Positions 36,702 to 44,880 of a DNA stretch of 64,000 bases are shown piece after piece. A program made the translations under genes and the position numbers. The stretch spans positions 434,001-498,000 of the forward strand of contig JACKAA010000002.1 in assembly GCA_020635275.1 (NCBI GenBank), read 5' to 3'. This DNA comes from Ignavibacteriales bacterium. GTDB lineage: Bacteria > Bacteroidota > Ignavibacteria > Ignavibacteriales > Melioribacteraceae. Within the stretch, counting starts at the first letter, position 1. Every line of letters begins with the position of its first letter. The notes under the pieces were generated by a model, which was given only the letters and a program-made list of their open reading frames with translations, did not search any database and was not told where the DNA came from.

Positions 36702-37871
36702 TTATGTTATAGTTTCTTTATTATCAAGATCATCTGAATTTCCCATCAAATCTTTTAGAAACTGCAGATTATAAGATTTAGAATTTGCTATAATAATTTT
36801 AATGACTGCGGTAATTGGAACTGCCAAAAACATTCCGGCAATTCCCCAAATATAACCCCAAACCAATAATGAGACTAAGATTACGAGTGGATTTAAGCCC
36901 AGTTTATCGCCCATAATTTTTGGCTCAAGAATGTTGCCTATAATATTCTGAATTATTGTAATTATACCGCCAACTAAAAAAGTATATCCAATTGATTCAT
37001 ATTGAATTAAGGTCATAACAGTTGGTAAAATAATTGCGATTATAGAACCAATATTTGGTATAAAGTTTAAGAAAAATGCCATAACTGCCCAGACAATTGT
37101 AAAATCAATATTAAAAATCCATAATATAATTCCCACAATAATTCCAGTAACCAGACTAATTAAAAACTTAGTTGCAATGTATCTTTGAATTTGTTGTGTA
37201 ATATCTTTAAATGTCTGCTCAATTGTTTTTTCTTTTTCTAATTTAATTGATTCAATACGGTCTTTTTCTAAATCAACATCTTCACTTTTAACGGTAATTA
37301 AATTTTTCTTCAATGCTTTATTAGAAATTTTAGCTTTAGATTTTACATATCTATTTTTAATAGCTGTTAAAATATGTTTATGACTTGAGCTGACAAAAAT
37401 GAAAAAGAACAAAACAAAAAATCCTGCCGAAAACAATGATAACGTTGATGAAAATAATCCGCTTGCAATTCCGCCGTAATCAATTTCAGATAAAATTTGT
37501 GAAATATTAAACTCAGTAAAAAACGGATCATTAATACCGAATGATAATGCTGTACTTTTTACTATATTATTTAGTTTCTGCTGATAAAGCGGAAGTTCTT
37601 CTCCAAACCGGCTGAACGAACCAATTATAAAATTTGATAATGCCCAGAAAAAACCAATAATTAAAAGCAGATCAACTACAATGGCAAGCGGCTGAGGAAT
37701 TTTTCTGTTTGTTAAAAAAACATTTAACGGTTCAAAAACAAAAAGCAAAAGATATGCAATAACCAAAGGTACTACAATATACTGCAGTTCCTTTAATACT
37801 CCGAATAGTACTACTAATCCAATAATAATTATGAAGAATTTAACTGCGGGATCAAATACTGATTTTTTCAT
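36702..37871 (-). CDS. AI-2E family transporter (PF01594-type membrane protein)
   Basis: A 389-residue polytopic membrane protein with about eight helices. The first pair (VKFFIIIIGLVVLFGVLKEL, YIVVPLVIAYLLLFVFEPL) and the C-terminal half (IVWAVMAFFLNFIPNIGSI, LVGGIITIIQNIIGNILEPKIMGDKLGLNPLVILVSLLVWGYIWGIAGMFLAVPI in shorter segments) match the family, with the hallmark N-x-IEPK/ILEPKIMGD and PNIGS motifs. A charged cytoplasmic loop at about 168-225 (KSKAKISNKALKK...EKEKTIEQTF) is longer than usual. Members export diverse small molecules or ions; substrate cannot be told. It is convergent with the upstream + strand genes. Confidence 0.88.
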   Translation of the reverse strand: MKKSVFDPAVKFFIIIIGLVVLFGVLKELQYIVVPLVIAYLLLFVFEPLNVFLTNRKIPQPLAIVVDLLLIIGFFWALSNFIIGSFSRFGEELPLYQQKLNNIVKSTALSFGINDPFFTEFNISQILSEIDYGGIASGLFSSTLSLFSAGFFVLFFFIFVSSSHKHILTAIKNRYVKSKAKISNKALKKNLITVKSEDVDLEKDRIESIKLEKEKTIEQTFKDITQQIQRYIATKFLISLVTGIIVGIILWIFNIDFTIVWAVMAFFLNFIPNIGSIIAIILPTVMTLIQYESIGYTFLVGGIITIIQNIIGNILEPKIMGDKLGLNPLVILVSLLVWGYIWGIAGMFLAVPITAVIKIIIANSKSYNLQFLKDLMGNSDDLDNKETIT

Positions 37872-37963
37872 TTTATTTTCTAATCAAATCAATAAGTAAA
37901 AATAATCATAATTTTAATTAATATATTATCAATTTAACAGAAAATCATATTTAATTTATATAG

Positions 37964-38293
37964 TTAACCAAAATATAATGAATAAGGTCTTTCAAGCTCA
38001 TTTGAAAATTCGGCCATATTTATATTTCTGGATTTTCTTATAAATTCTTTGCCGTCTAAATAAACAATTATAGTTGGCACTGTAAAAATTCTATTTTGTG
38101 CAGCCACATCTTTTACTTGTTCACAATTAACATAACCCATTTTAATTTTGGGATAATCAGTATTAATAAGTTCTATAATTTTAGGTTTTAAAACTTTACA
38201 AACGTTGCATTGCGGTGTACTAAAATAAATTAGCGATGCTTCTTTATCTTTTACAAATTTTTCAAAGTTTTCTGTATTTATCAGATCAATCAT
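37964..38293 (-). CDS. Thioredoxin-like protein
   Basis: A 109-residue thioredoxin-fold protein without signal peptide. FSTPQCNVCKVLKPKI at about 24-39 holds a C-x-x-C site with Asn-Val between the cysteines (CNVC), different from the CGPC of housekeeping thioredoxin. The cis-Pro segment VPTIIVYLDGKEFIRKSR lies near 73-90. The length fits a minimal thioredoxin. The NV dipeptide suggests a different redox potential or client, but this is inference. It is monocistronic, upstream of the transporter gene by 92 bases, with no functional context. Confidence 0.85.
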   Translation of the reverse strand: MIDLINTENFEKFVKDKEASLIYFSTPQCNVCKVLKPKIIELINTDYPKIKMGYVNCEQVKDVAAQNRIFTVPTIIVYLDGKEFIRKSRNINMAEFSNELERPYSLYFG

Positions 38294-38382
38294 TTATATT
38301 CTTCTTTTTTTTAGAATCTGTATTTGATGACAATAAAATACATTAGTTTCAGATTAACTGCTAAATCTTTCCACAATTACAG

Positions 38383-38417
38383 AAAACATGCCATATTTTA
38401 TAAATATAGCATGTTTT
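38383..38417 (-). terminator. Hairpin terminator, tandem-duplicated copy 1
   Basis: Stem AAAACATGCCATATTT / AAATATAGCATGTTTT with one mismatch and a three-base loop. The same hairpin occurs at 41465-41499, after the paralogous gene. On the minus strand the T-run is part of the stem end. Confidence 0.7.
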
Positions 38418-38429
38418 AATATTTTTTAG

Positions 38430-39995
38430 CTACTTTGTTAAAAGCATTTTCTTTGAGGAAGTAAAATTGTTTATCTTCATTGTATAAAAATAAATTCCGC
38501 TCGATAATCTGTTTCCATCAAACATTACTTCATATTTTCCCGGATTTTTTATCTCATTTACTAACTCTTTTACTTTTCTGCCTAAAGCATCATAAACCGT
38601 TATTTGTACATTACCTGCTTCCTTTATTTGATACGATATAGTGGTTGTTGGATTATATGGATTTGGATAGTTTGAAATACTATTTGCCAACAATTCTTCA
38701 ACTGTTGATAAACTATCTACATCTGCTTTTTTATTTATTCCGGCATATTCCCCATTCACAGTTTCCCAATCAGTACTTGAATATGTTCCCTCTGTTTGAT
38801 AATAAGCCCTAACATCATATTGCAATTGTGCCCCGGTATTATATGGCTGAATGTGATAGGCGGCATCTGTAAAACTTGTTGTTCCTCTATTAACTGTTGT
38901 AAGTAAGGTTACGGGCAAATTATTCCCGTTTTCATCTTTACCCGTTCTCCATATTTGATATTGAGTAACATTTACATTTGGATGTTCATTCCAATAAAGA
39001 ATTATATTTTGAGTTACCCTTGGGTTATAAGTATTAAAATGAAGATTACGGGTAGCATCATCAAATAATGGATAACCCTTAAAATGAGCTTTTATTTCAT
39101 CATGTGCATTTACAGTAAATACTTTATTGGTTTGTTGTGTACTGTTGTCTTCCCATTTTTGGAAATAGTACTTAATGTAATTAGTTGTGTGATTTATTGC
39201 AGAAGCAGTTATTGTATTTTGTTCAACAATGTTAAAAGTTGATGTGGGAGAACTGTATGTACCGCCATTAACAGTAATTGTTCCTCCATTTGAACCGTCA
39301 ACATGATCATTCCTAAAGGTTATACCGCATATTTTTCGTAATCCAGCTTCGAGTGTTGTATAATTGTCTGAAGAGATTACTGAATATGTTGTAGCTCTGT
39401 TATATGAATGAAAAATACCTGAACTTTGATATGGAATTCTATCCCATTTGCTATTGTTAGTCCCTGAAGTATTCCAAATAAAATAATATCCATTAAAATT
39501 CTGCTCTAAGGCTTCAAGCCCAATATTACTACCACCTTTGGTTAATTTATAAAAGCCTGAAATTTGAGTTACTCCATCGACTTTGATATTCCCTTCGCCA
39601 AAGTTGTTTTTTGTAAACACTTTAAAATTAATGGTAATATTTTTAGTTTCGGTATCAGCATAGTACCACTCATAATTTCCATAATCATAAGCCATCCATT
39701 CAAAAGTAATTGTATGACTACCTTCAGTTAATGAAATATCTACATAAGAAGGATTATTGGCATTACTACCATCAAAATTACTAGGTATTCGGTTTCCTCC
39801 ATTAATTTTATAATGTAAGCTCGAAGTCCAAGGATTTCCACCTGGCGAATACGAAATATAAAATCTAACTGTTTTTGTTGTCGTTCCTGCTTCCATTACA
39901 GCTGATGAAGGACCGGACACGCTAATTCCCACAGCTAAAATTTGGTCACTAATTAACAGAAATAAAAAAACTAAAATTAATTTTAATAAATTCAT
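38430..39995 (-). CDS. Secreted protein with type IX sorting domain (tandem copy 1)
   Basis: A 521-residue secreted protein with a short signal peptide (LKLILVFLFLLISDQILA). The N-terminal part (25-135) is beta-rich with VSGPSSAVMEAGTTTKTVRFYIS. The middle holds repeated beta segments with NNFGEGNIKVDGV, a KVCGITF/RND strand and NGGTYSSPTSTFNIVEQN that are shared with the 41512 product. Residues 315-435 are fibronectin III-like (RVTQNIILYWNEHPNVNVTQYQIWR). The end is the Por sorting domain (NSISNYPNPYNPTTTISYQI, ending FTSSKKMLLTK). It follows a propeller-type lipoprotein gene, and a structured spacer (40041-40131) lies ahead. The sorting domain is nearly identical in DNA to the 41512 copy, while the N-terminus is unrelated. 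Confidence 0.8.
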   Translation of the reverse strand: MNLLKLILVFLFLLISDQILAVGISVSGPSSAVMEAGTTTKTVRFYISYSPGGNPWTSSLHYKINGGNRIPSNFDGSNANNPSYVDISLTEGSHTITFEWMAYDYGNYEWYYADTETKNITINFKVFTKNNFGEGNIKVDGVTQISGFYKLTKGGSNIGLEALEQNFNGYYFIWNTSGTNNSKWDRIPYQSSGIFHSYNRATTYSVISSDNYTTLEAGLRKICGITFRNDHVDGSNGGTITVNGGTYSSPTSTFNIVEQNTITASAINHTTNYIKYYFQKWEDNSTQQTNKVFTVNAHDEIKAHFKGYPLFDDATRNLHFNTYNPRVTQNIILYWNEHPNVNVTQYQIWRTGKDENGNNLPVTLLTTVNRGTTSFTDAAYHIQPYNTGAQLQYDVRAYYQTEGTYSSTDWETVNGEYAGINKKADVDSLSTVEELLANSISNYPNPYNPTTTISYQIKEAGNVQITVYDALGRKVKELVNEIKNPGKYEVMFDGNRLSSGIYFYTMKINNFTSSKKMLLTK

Positions 39996-40040
39996 TTTTT
40001 ACTCCACTTTAATTTTAATAGACCATTTGTTATATTTAAT

Positions 40041-40131
40041 AAGCAAATAAGCTTGAAGCCACGCTTCTTTTAAGATGGGTAGTCTTAATTATTTATTTGC
40101 TTTTATTGAGACGGTGTGGTCGCACCGTCTC
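40041..40131 (-). promoter_or_regulatory. Candidate structured RNA element in an intercistronic spacer, copy 1
   Basis: Four stems. Outer stem 40041-40050/40093-40102 (AAGCAAATAA/TTATTTGCTT) encloses hairpin 40055-40067 (GAAGC, 3-base loop, GCTTC) and hairpin 40070-40088 (TTAAGA, 7-base loop, TCTTAA). A separate perfect hairpin 40108-40131 (GAGACGGTG, 6-base loop, CACCGTCTC) lies 5 bases away. The block ends 45 bases before the gene at 39995. A matching layout with different sequence occurs at 43340-43432. It may instead be a palindromic repeat relic. Confidence 0.45.
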
Positions 40132-40162
40132 TTATAAATTTAAAATTTTTCCCCAAACCTCC

Positions 40163-41221
40163 TTAATATGATTTCAGTTTACCGTGTATTATTATGTCTT
40201 CCTTGATGTACGGCCTGTAACACACAAAGAGAACCTCCTCTTTAAAAATTATATGAGAACTAAACCATAAATCTGTTTCGAATAATATTTTATTGTCTTC
40301 TCCGTTGTAGTGTCCAATTCCCACTCCAAAAGTTGCTGTAAAAAAATCCTTTTCATTTCTTCCTAGAATAGGACCTGCAAATCCTTCTAATTCAGAAAAA
40401 TCTTTCCAAATAAATAAACTATTATTTTTATACTTTAATATTTTTTTCCCAACCATAAAGTATGCCCTTTTTTCCATATTAAACACTTTTGTTTCTTCAG
40501 TACTCTCATATAGGTTCGTTATAGTTCTGTCTTGAAACTTATAAATATTTTGGTAACCACCTTGAGGGTTATAACTAGTAATAAAAAAACATTTTTCATA
40601 AGAATCATAAGTCATTGACGAAAAAACAGTTTTTGTATCTCCTATATCCACAAATTCCCAATTATTAGTTTGTACATTATATTTTAACAAAATAGCCTTA
40701 CTTCTACTTCTATATGGACCTTCCAGATAGGCGCCGAAAGAATAAAATTCAGAAATACTACTTCCAGAAAAACCGTGTAATGCCAAAACTTCTCCTTTTG
40801 GAGTATAATCCGCAAAAGGTTCCCAATTTAAACCATTATACCTAGATATTTGTCCTGAACCAGTACAAATCCAAATGTTATTTTCGTTAAAACCAAATAT
40901 ACCCCATGCATCCAAAAGTGAAAAACCCACTTCTATATTTTTCCAACTTGTTCCATTAAAATGAAATAATCGATACTGATTTGAAGAACTTCTCCCAGCA
41001 GTCATCCATATATTATTTGGACTTGTACCCCAAATTCCGTAAGAAGAAGTATATTCTCCAAATGGCACATTTAAAGTATCAACTTCCCAAGTGTAATCTC
41101 TTCTTCCGGGTTCAATTTCCGGTTCTGTTGGTCCGTCATCGCAAGAACCAAGATAAAGAAGGCTAAATAAAATACTTGTTAGAAATGTAAATGGTAAAAA
41201 GAGGGTTTTAATGTTTTTCAT
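40163..41221 (-). CDS. Propeller-like lipoprotein (tandem copy 1)
   Basis: A 352-residue predicted lipoprotein (signal FTFLTSILFSLLYLGSC, Cys about residue 27, then DDGPTEPEIEPGRRD). The body consists of repeated W-x-x-x-G segments of the type IWGTSPNNIWMTAG, LFHFNGTSWKNIE, IFGFNENNIWICTG and ISRYNGLNWEPF, with Trp-rich blades of about 45 residues. These fit a beta-propeller of the kelch/WxxxG type. The paralogue at 43468 has the same leader and linker but different later blades. It heads the two-gene unit with the sorting-domain protein. The 290-base region upstream holds a 59-base repeat. Ligand is unknown. Confidence 0.75.
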   Translation of the reverse strand: MKNIKTLFLPFTFLTSILFSLLYLGSCDDGPTEPEIEPGRRDYTWEVDTLNVPFGEYTSSYGIWGTSPNNIWMTAGRSSSNQYRLFHFNGTSWKNIEVGFSLLDAWGIFGFNENNIWICTGSGQISRYNGLNWEPFADYTPKGEVLALHGFSGSSISEFYSFGAYLEGPYRSRSKAILLKYNVQTNNWEFVDIGDTKTVFSSMTYDSYEKCFFITSYNPQGGYQNIYKFQDRTITNLYESTEETKVFNMEKRAYFMVGKKILKYKNNSLFIWKDFSELEGFAGPILGRNEKDFFTATFGVGIGHYNGEDNKILFETDLWFSSHIIFKEEVLFVCYRPYIKEDIIIHGKLKSY

Positions 41222-41393
41222 ACTTATACTAAATAAAATTATAGTTTATAAGTTTAGATATTTAAAACTAAATAGGATATAAACATATGAAAAAAAAACA
41301 ATTTTAGTCAATTAAATAAATTTTATATCTCAATGTTTTTATAATTCTTTTTTTAAGTAATAATTTTTTACAAAAGATGCTGTGAATGTATGC

Positions 41394-41452
41394 AAAAGAA
41401 AGCGGAAAAAAATCAGTATATATACGTAATGCTCTGAAAAAGTTTAAAATTA
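41394..41452 (-). repeat. 59-base direct repeat in the upstream region, copy 1
   Basis: Bases 41394-41452 are identical to 44694-44752. Both lie about 175 bases upstream of a propeller-like lipoprotein start. On the gene strand the repeat contains GCATTACGTATATATACTG, then a T-run and CCGCTTTC. Sequence between it and each start is also similar. It may hold the promoter. The rest of the 290-base gap holds only this and the terminator at 41465-41499. Confidence 0.8.
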
Positions 41453-41464
41453 TTCATGACAAGA

Positions 41465-41499
41465 AAAACATGCCATATTTTATAAATATAGCATGTTTT
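41465..41499 (-). terminator. Hairpin terminator, tandem-duplicated copy 2
   Basis: Same stem as at 38383-38417 (AAAACATGCCATATTT / AAATATAGCATGTTTT), 12 bases after the stop of the 594-residue protein. Confidence 0.7.
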
Positions 41500-41511
41500 G
41501 ATAGAGTTTAA

Positions 41512-43296
41512 CTACTTTGTTAAAAGCATTTTCTTAGAGGATGTAAAATTGTTTATCTTCATTGTGTAAAAATAAATTCCGCTGGATAATCTGCTCCCAT
41601 CAAACATTACTTCATATTTTCCCGGATTTCTTATCTCATTTACTAACTCTTTTACTTTTCTGCCTAAAGCATCATAAACCGTTATTTGTACATTACCTGC
41701 TTCCTTTATTTGATACGATATTGTGGTTGCTGGATTATATGGATTTGGATAATTTGAAATACTATTTTCTAACAATTCTTCTATTGTTGCTATACTATCT
41801 GTTTCAGCTATTTTGTTAACAGCTGTTGATGTACCATAGCATTGTTTATAACTATCTACAGAATATGTGTTTTCTGTTGAGTAGTAGGCTCTAACATCAT
41901 AAAATAGCTGATAATCTGAATAAGAGTTGCCAATATAAAATCCATTATCTGTCCAAGTAGTTGTGCCTCGGTTTACTGTGGCCAATAAGACTGGTGATGT
42001 ATAAACACCATTATATTTTTCATGTCTCCAAATTTGATATTTTGTAACACTTGTATTTGGATGTTCACTCCAATTTAGTAAAACATTTTGTGTAACTCTT
42101 GGATTAAATGTGTTAAAAGTCAAATTTCTATAATTTGCATCACTAAATAAAGGTGTACCTTTATAATTGGCAACATATTGCTTATGTAAAGAAGGATAAA
42201 AATCTTTTAATCTGCTCGTGCCTTCACCTTCCCAATTTTGAAAAGCATAACTAATTGCATTTATTTCATAATATTGAGTCGCTTCGGCTGTGATTTTATT
42301 TTGTTCAACAACGTTAAAGCTTGAAGTTGGTGCAGAATACGTAGTTCCATTAACTTTCATATTTCCACTACTTGAAATTCCAATAAAGTTGTTCTTAAAA
42401 CTTATATTGCAGACCTTACGTAATCCCGCCTCATATTTAGAGTCATTATCATCTGTTGCAGCAGTAAAACTATAAGATTGATTACTATTTTTAAATGACC
42501 AAATTTGATCTTTATATTTTCTCCACTCACTTTTATTTAAAGGTGCTTCAGTATCATTCCAAATCATACTATACCCAACATTAGTTTGTTCCACAGCTTG
42601 CAAATTAACCGTACTATTTACATTTACACTAAAATTATAAGGATTCGTTCGTAAAATTGGGGAAGTATTTACACCTACTTTAATTGTACCACCAGAAAAG
42701 TTATTTTGTGCTGTTATATGGCTAGGGGCATCCCATTCAACTAATATATGAACTGTTACATAGCCCCAATCAGTTCCACTTCTTCTTACTCCAAAATTAA
42801 CATTTCCTCTGGCAGCAATATTTGTAGTAACCGAAGAAGTTATATTATGCCAAGTACCACTTGAATTATCAACGGTAAAGAGTTCACTACCATTTAATAC
42901 TGCATCAAACATTGCCTCATCATTTGGATATAAATTATCAGAAGTTTTTACAAATTTTGAACTTCCACTACCTTCAGAACGATATGCTTCTATTTTTACT
43001 GATACATTATATGCATCTGCAGGTAAAAAATTCAAGTTAAATTCATAAAATCTAATTACCTCTTTATATTCTGTCCAAGCAGGTATACTCGGTGGATTCC
43101 CATTATAATAGTGCTCAGAATAACCATATGAATATGCCGTGGGCTCATACGCCGGCGAGCCACCATAACTAAATGTTGTTCTTTGAATTCTATAATTACT
43201 CATTGAGCTATGGTAATAATATTGAGAAGCAAATAGAGGTGAAAATGAGATTGCAAATAGAGAAATTATTAGAAAATATTTTAATGAAATGTTCAT
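41512..43296 (-). CDS. Secreted protein with type IX sorting domain (tandem copy 2)
   Basis: A 594-residue secreted protein with signal peptide (YFLIISLFAISFSPLFASQ). The first 190 residues (YYYHSSMSNYRIQRTTFSYGG, later VKIEAYRSEGSGSS and a VEWDAPSHITAQ end) have no counterpart in the 38430 product. From about 195 on, the two proteins share order and motifs: NNFSGGTIKVGV, RKVCNISFKNN, TYSAPTSSFNVVEQN, RVTQNVLLNWSEHPNTSVTKYQIWR, and the sorting domain (NSISNYPNPYNPATTISYQI). The last 280 bases of the two genes differ at few positions. It lies behind a lipoprotein gene and a structured spacer. It is surface-exposed in prediction. Confidence 0.8.
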   Translation of the reverse strand: MNISLKYFLIISLFAISFSPLFASQYYYHSSMSNYRIQRTTFSYGGSPAYEPTAYSYGYSEHYYNGNPPSIPAWTEYKEVIRFYEFNLNFLPADAYNVSVKIEAYRSEGSGSSKFVKTSDNLYPNDEAMFDAVLNGSELFTVDNSSGTWHNITSSVTTNIAARGNVNFGVRRSGTDWGYVTVHILVEWDAPSHITAQNNFSGGTIKVGVNTSPILRTNPYNFSVNVNSTVNLQAVEQTNVGYSMIWNDTEAPLNKSEWRKYKDQIWSFKNSNQSYSFTAATDDNDSKYEAGLRKVCNISFKNNFIGISSSGNMKVNGTTYSAPTSSFNVVEQNKITAEATQYYEINAISYAFQNWEGEGTSRLKDFYPSLHKQYVANYKGTPLFSDANYRNLTFNTFNPRVTQNVLLNWSEHPNTSVTKYQIWRHEKYNGVYTSPVLLATVNRGTTTWTDNGFYIGNSYSDYQLFYDVRAYYSTENTYSVDSYKQCYGTSTAVNKIAETDSIATIEELLENSISNYPNPYNPATTISYQIKEAGNVQITVYDALGRKVKELVNEIRNPGKYEVMFDGSRLSSGIYFYTMKINNFTSSKKMLLTK

Positions 43297-43339
43297 GATA
43301 ATTTTCCTTTTGTTAGGTTAATTTTTCTTATTTTTAAAT

Positions 43340-43432
43340 AAGAAAAGCCAATATTTCATTTTATGAAATTTAATAGGTTACCAGCCTTAAGTGCTTTTCT
43401 TTTAAGCTGGAAGTGTGTCCTCACTTCCAGCT
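43340..43432 (-). promoter_or_regulatory. Candidate structured RNA element in an intercistronic spacer, copy 2
   Basis: Same layout as copy 1. Outer stem 43340-43348/43393-43401 (AAGAAAAGC/GCTTTTCTT) encloses hairpin 43353-43369 (ATTTCAT, 3-base loop, ATGAAAT) and hairpin 43370-43390 (TTAA, bulge, GG, 7-base loop, CCTTAA). A separate perfect hairpin 43405-43432 (AGCTGGAAGTG, 6-base loop, CACTTCCAGCT) lies 3 bases away. The block ends 43 bases before the start at 43296. Stem sequences differ from copy 1 but pairing is kept. Confidence 0.45.
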
Positions 43433-43467
43433 GTTAATTATAATACTATAAAAGTAATTCCTCCATT

Positions 43468-44517
43468 CTATTTTATTGTTCCTTTATATACTAAGTTTAA
43501 TCCCTTATTAAAATCATAAGCTAAAAAAAATACATTTTTTTCAAAAGCAGTAAATTCAGACACTCTATTTTCATCAATCTCAATTAAATATTGTATATTA
43601 TTACCATTATAATGTGCAATTCCACCTTTCATGCCCAAAAATATGTCTTTCAAACTTCTACCAAAAATCTGAATACCAAAATTGCTCTCATTTATATCAT
43701 AAAATTTTACAAATTGACTTTTATAATATTTATTAAGTGAATATCCAATTACAAAAATCATTTCATCATTTATATTTTGGATAAAATTGGTTTTGTCTTT
43801 AGTATCAATTGCAGAATATATTTCAATTAGTTTTTTACCATCGAACATTAATATTTTTGTAGTATCTTCCGCCCAATCGTTTTCTACAATACCGCGTATA
43901 AAATAATTTTTACTTGTTTTTAGTCCTCTTTTTATACGAGCTAATGTGGTATGGGTAGATACAATATTAACACTTTCCCATTCTACTCCATCATAATGAA
44001 AGATCATTCCTTTTCTCCCATCAGTACTATCTACAAATCCAACTGCATAAACATCATTTGGTTGATCACCATAAATATCCATAAAGCCACTGAAAAGAAA
44101 TTGTGGATGTGGTAAACGAAAATTTTCTTTCCAATCAGTCCCATCAAAATGCCATATTCTCCCTTCAAGACCACCAATCCAAACATTATTTGATGCAAAA
44201 CCCCAAATAGAAATTGGTGAAATGCCTCTTGAAATTCCATCAGTAGTCCACTCCTCACCATCATAATGGTAAATTGTATTACTTAAATCTCCACCTGGAC
44301 CAACTGCCCAAACATCATTCTCATTGCTACCCCAAATTCTATGAAGTGAACTAAAAAAAGGCATTTTTAGTGTGTCAACCTCCCATACATAATCTCTTCT
44401 CCCGGGTTCAATTTCCGGTTCTGTTGGTCCTTCATCACAAGAACTAAGGTAAATTAGGCTAAATAAAATAATTGTGAGAAAAGTTAATGCTAAAAAAATG
44501 GTTTTAATGTTTTTCAT
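43468..44517 (-). CDS. Propeller-like lipoprotein (tandem copy 2)
   Basis: A 349-residue predicted lipoprotein whose first 48 residues nearly repeat the 40163 product (LTIILFSLIYLSSC, DEGPTEPEIEPGRRDYVWEVDTL). The body carries Trp/Gly blades of the type IWGSNENDVWAVGPGG, IYHYDGEEWTTDG, IWGFASNNVWIGGLEG, IWHFDGTDWKEN and IFHYDGVEWESV. These fit a six- or seven-bladed propeller. Blades are clearer here than in the paralogue. It is the first gene of the second tandem unit, before the 594-residue sorting-domain protein. It is likely an outer-membrane anchored partner; this is inferred from pairing only. Confidence 0.75.
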   Translation of the reverse strand: MKNIKTIFLALTFLTIILFSLIYLSSCDEGPTEPEIEPGRRDYVWEVDTLKMPFFSSLHRIWGSNENDVWAVGPGGDLSNTIYHYDGEEWTTDGISRGISPISIWGFASNNVWIGGLEGRIWHFDGTDWKENFRLPHPQFLFSGFMDIYGDQPNDVYAVGFVDSTDGRKGMIFHYDGVEWESVNIVSTHTTLARIKRGLKTSKNYFIRGIVENDWAEDTTKILMFDGKKLIEIYSAIDTKDKTNFIQNINDEMIFVIGYSLNKYYKSQFVKFYDINESNFGIQIFGRSLKDIFLGMKGGIAHYNGNNIQYLIEIDENRVSEFTAFEKNVFFLAYDFNKGLNLVYKGTIK

Positions 44518-44693
44518 ACTTATACTAAAATAATTTATAGTTTATAAACTTATATATTTAAAACTAAATAGGACATAAACATATGAAAAAAAAAACAATG
44601 TAAGTCAATTAAATAAATGCTAAATCATAAATTTTTCATAGTACTTTTTAAAATAAAAACAATCATTTACAAAAAACTCACTTGAATGTAAGA

Positions 44694-44752
44694 AAAAGAA
44701 AGCGGAAAAAAATCAGTATATATACGTAATGCTCTGAAAAAGTTTAAAATTA
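44694..44752 (-). repeat. 59-base direct repeat in the upstream region, copy 2
   Basis: Identical to 41394-41452. It lies 177 bases upstream of the lipoprotein start at 44517, inside a 363-base gap (44518-44880). The rest of that gap holds AT-rich leader sequence similar to the 41222-41393 region and the terminator at 44822. I see no further gene there. Confidence 0.8.
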
Positions 44753-44821
44753 AAAAAACAGTACAATTACTTAATTTTTATTTTTTAGCTAATTATTTGA
44801 ATTGGATATTTGTGGTGAATA

Positions 44822-44853
44822 AAAAACCCAACTTTTAAAAAAGTTGGGTTTTT
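44822..44853 (-). terminator. Rho-independent terminator
   Basis: Stem AAAAACCCAACTT / AAGTTGGGTTTTT with a short A/T loop. On the minus strand the stem runs into a T-run. It ends the LysM protein gene. Confidence 0.9.
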
Positions 44854-44880
44854 AGAATAAAGTTTGGTTGGCTATTAGTT

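Noticed and set aside
40108..40131. Perfect GC-rich hairpin as a Rho-independent terminator between the lipoprotein and sorting-domain genes
   Set aside because: No T-run follows on the minus strand, and the two genes look like one unit. I kept it as part of the structured element.
43340..43401. tRNA-like shape: 7-bp outer stem and a 7-base loop that reads like an anticodon loop on the minus strand
   Set aside because: There is no D-arm, no TTC loop, the second hairpin has a 3-base loop in the best fold, and the other copy at 40041 does not keep tRNA features.
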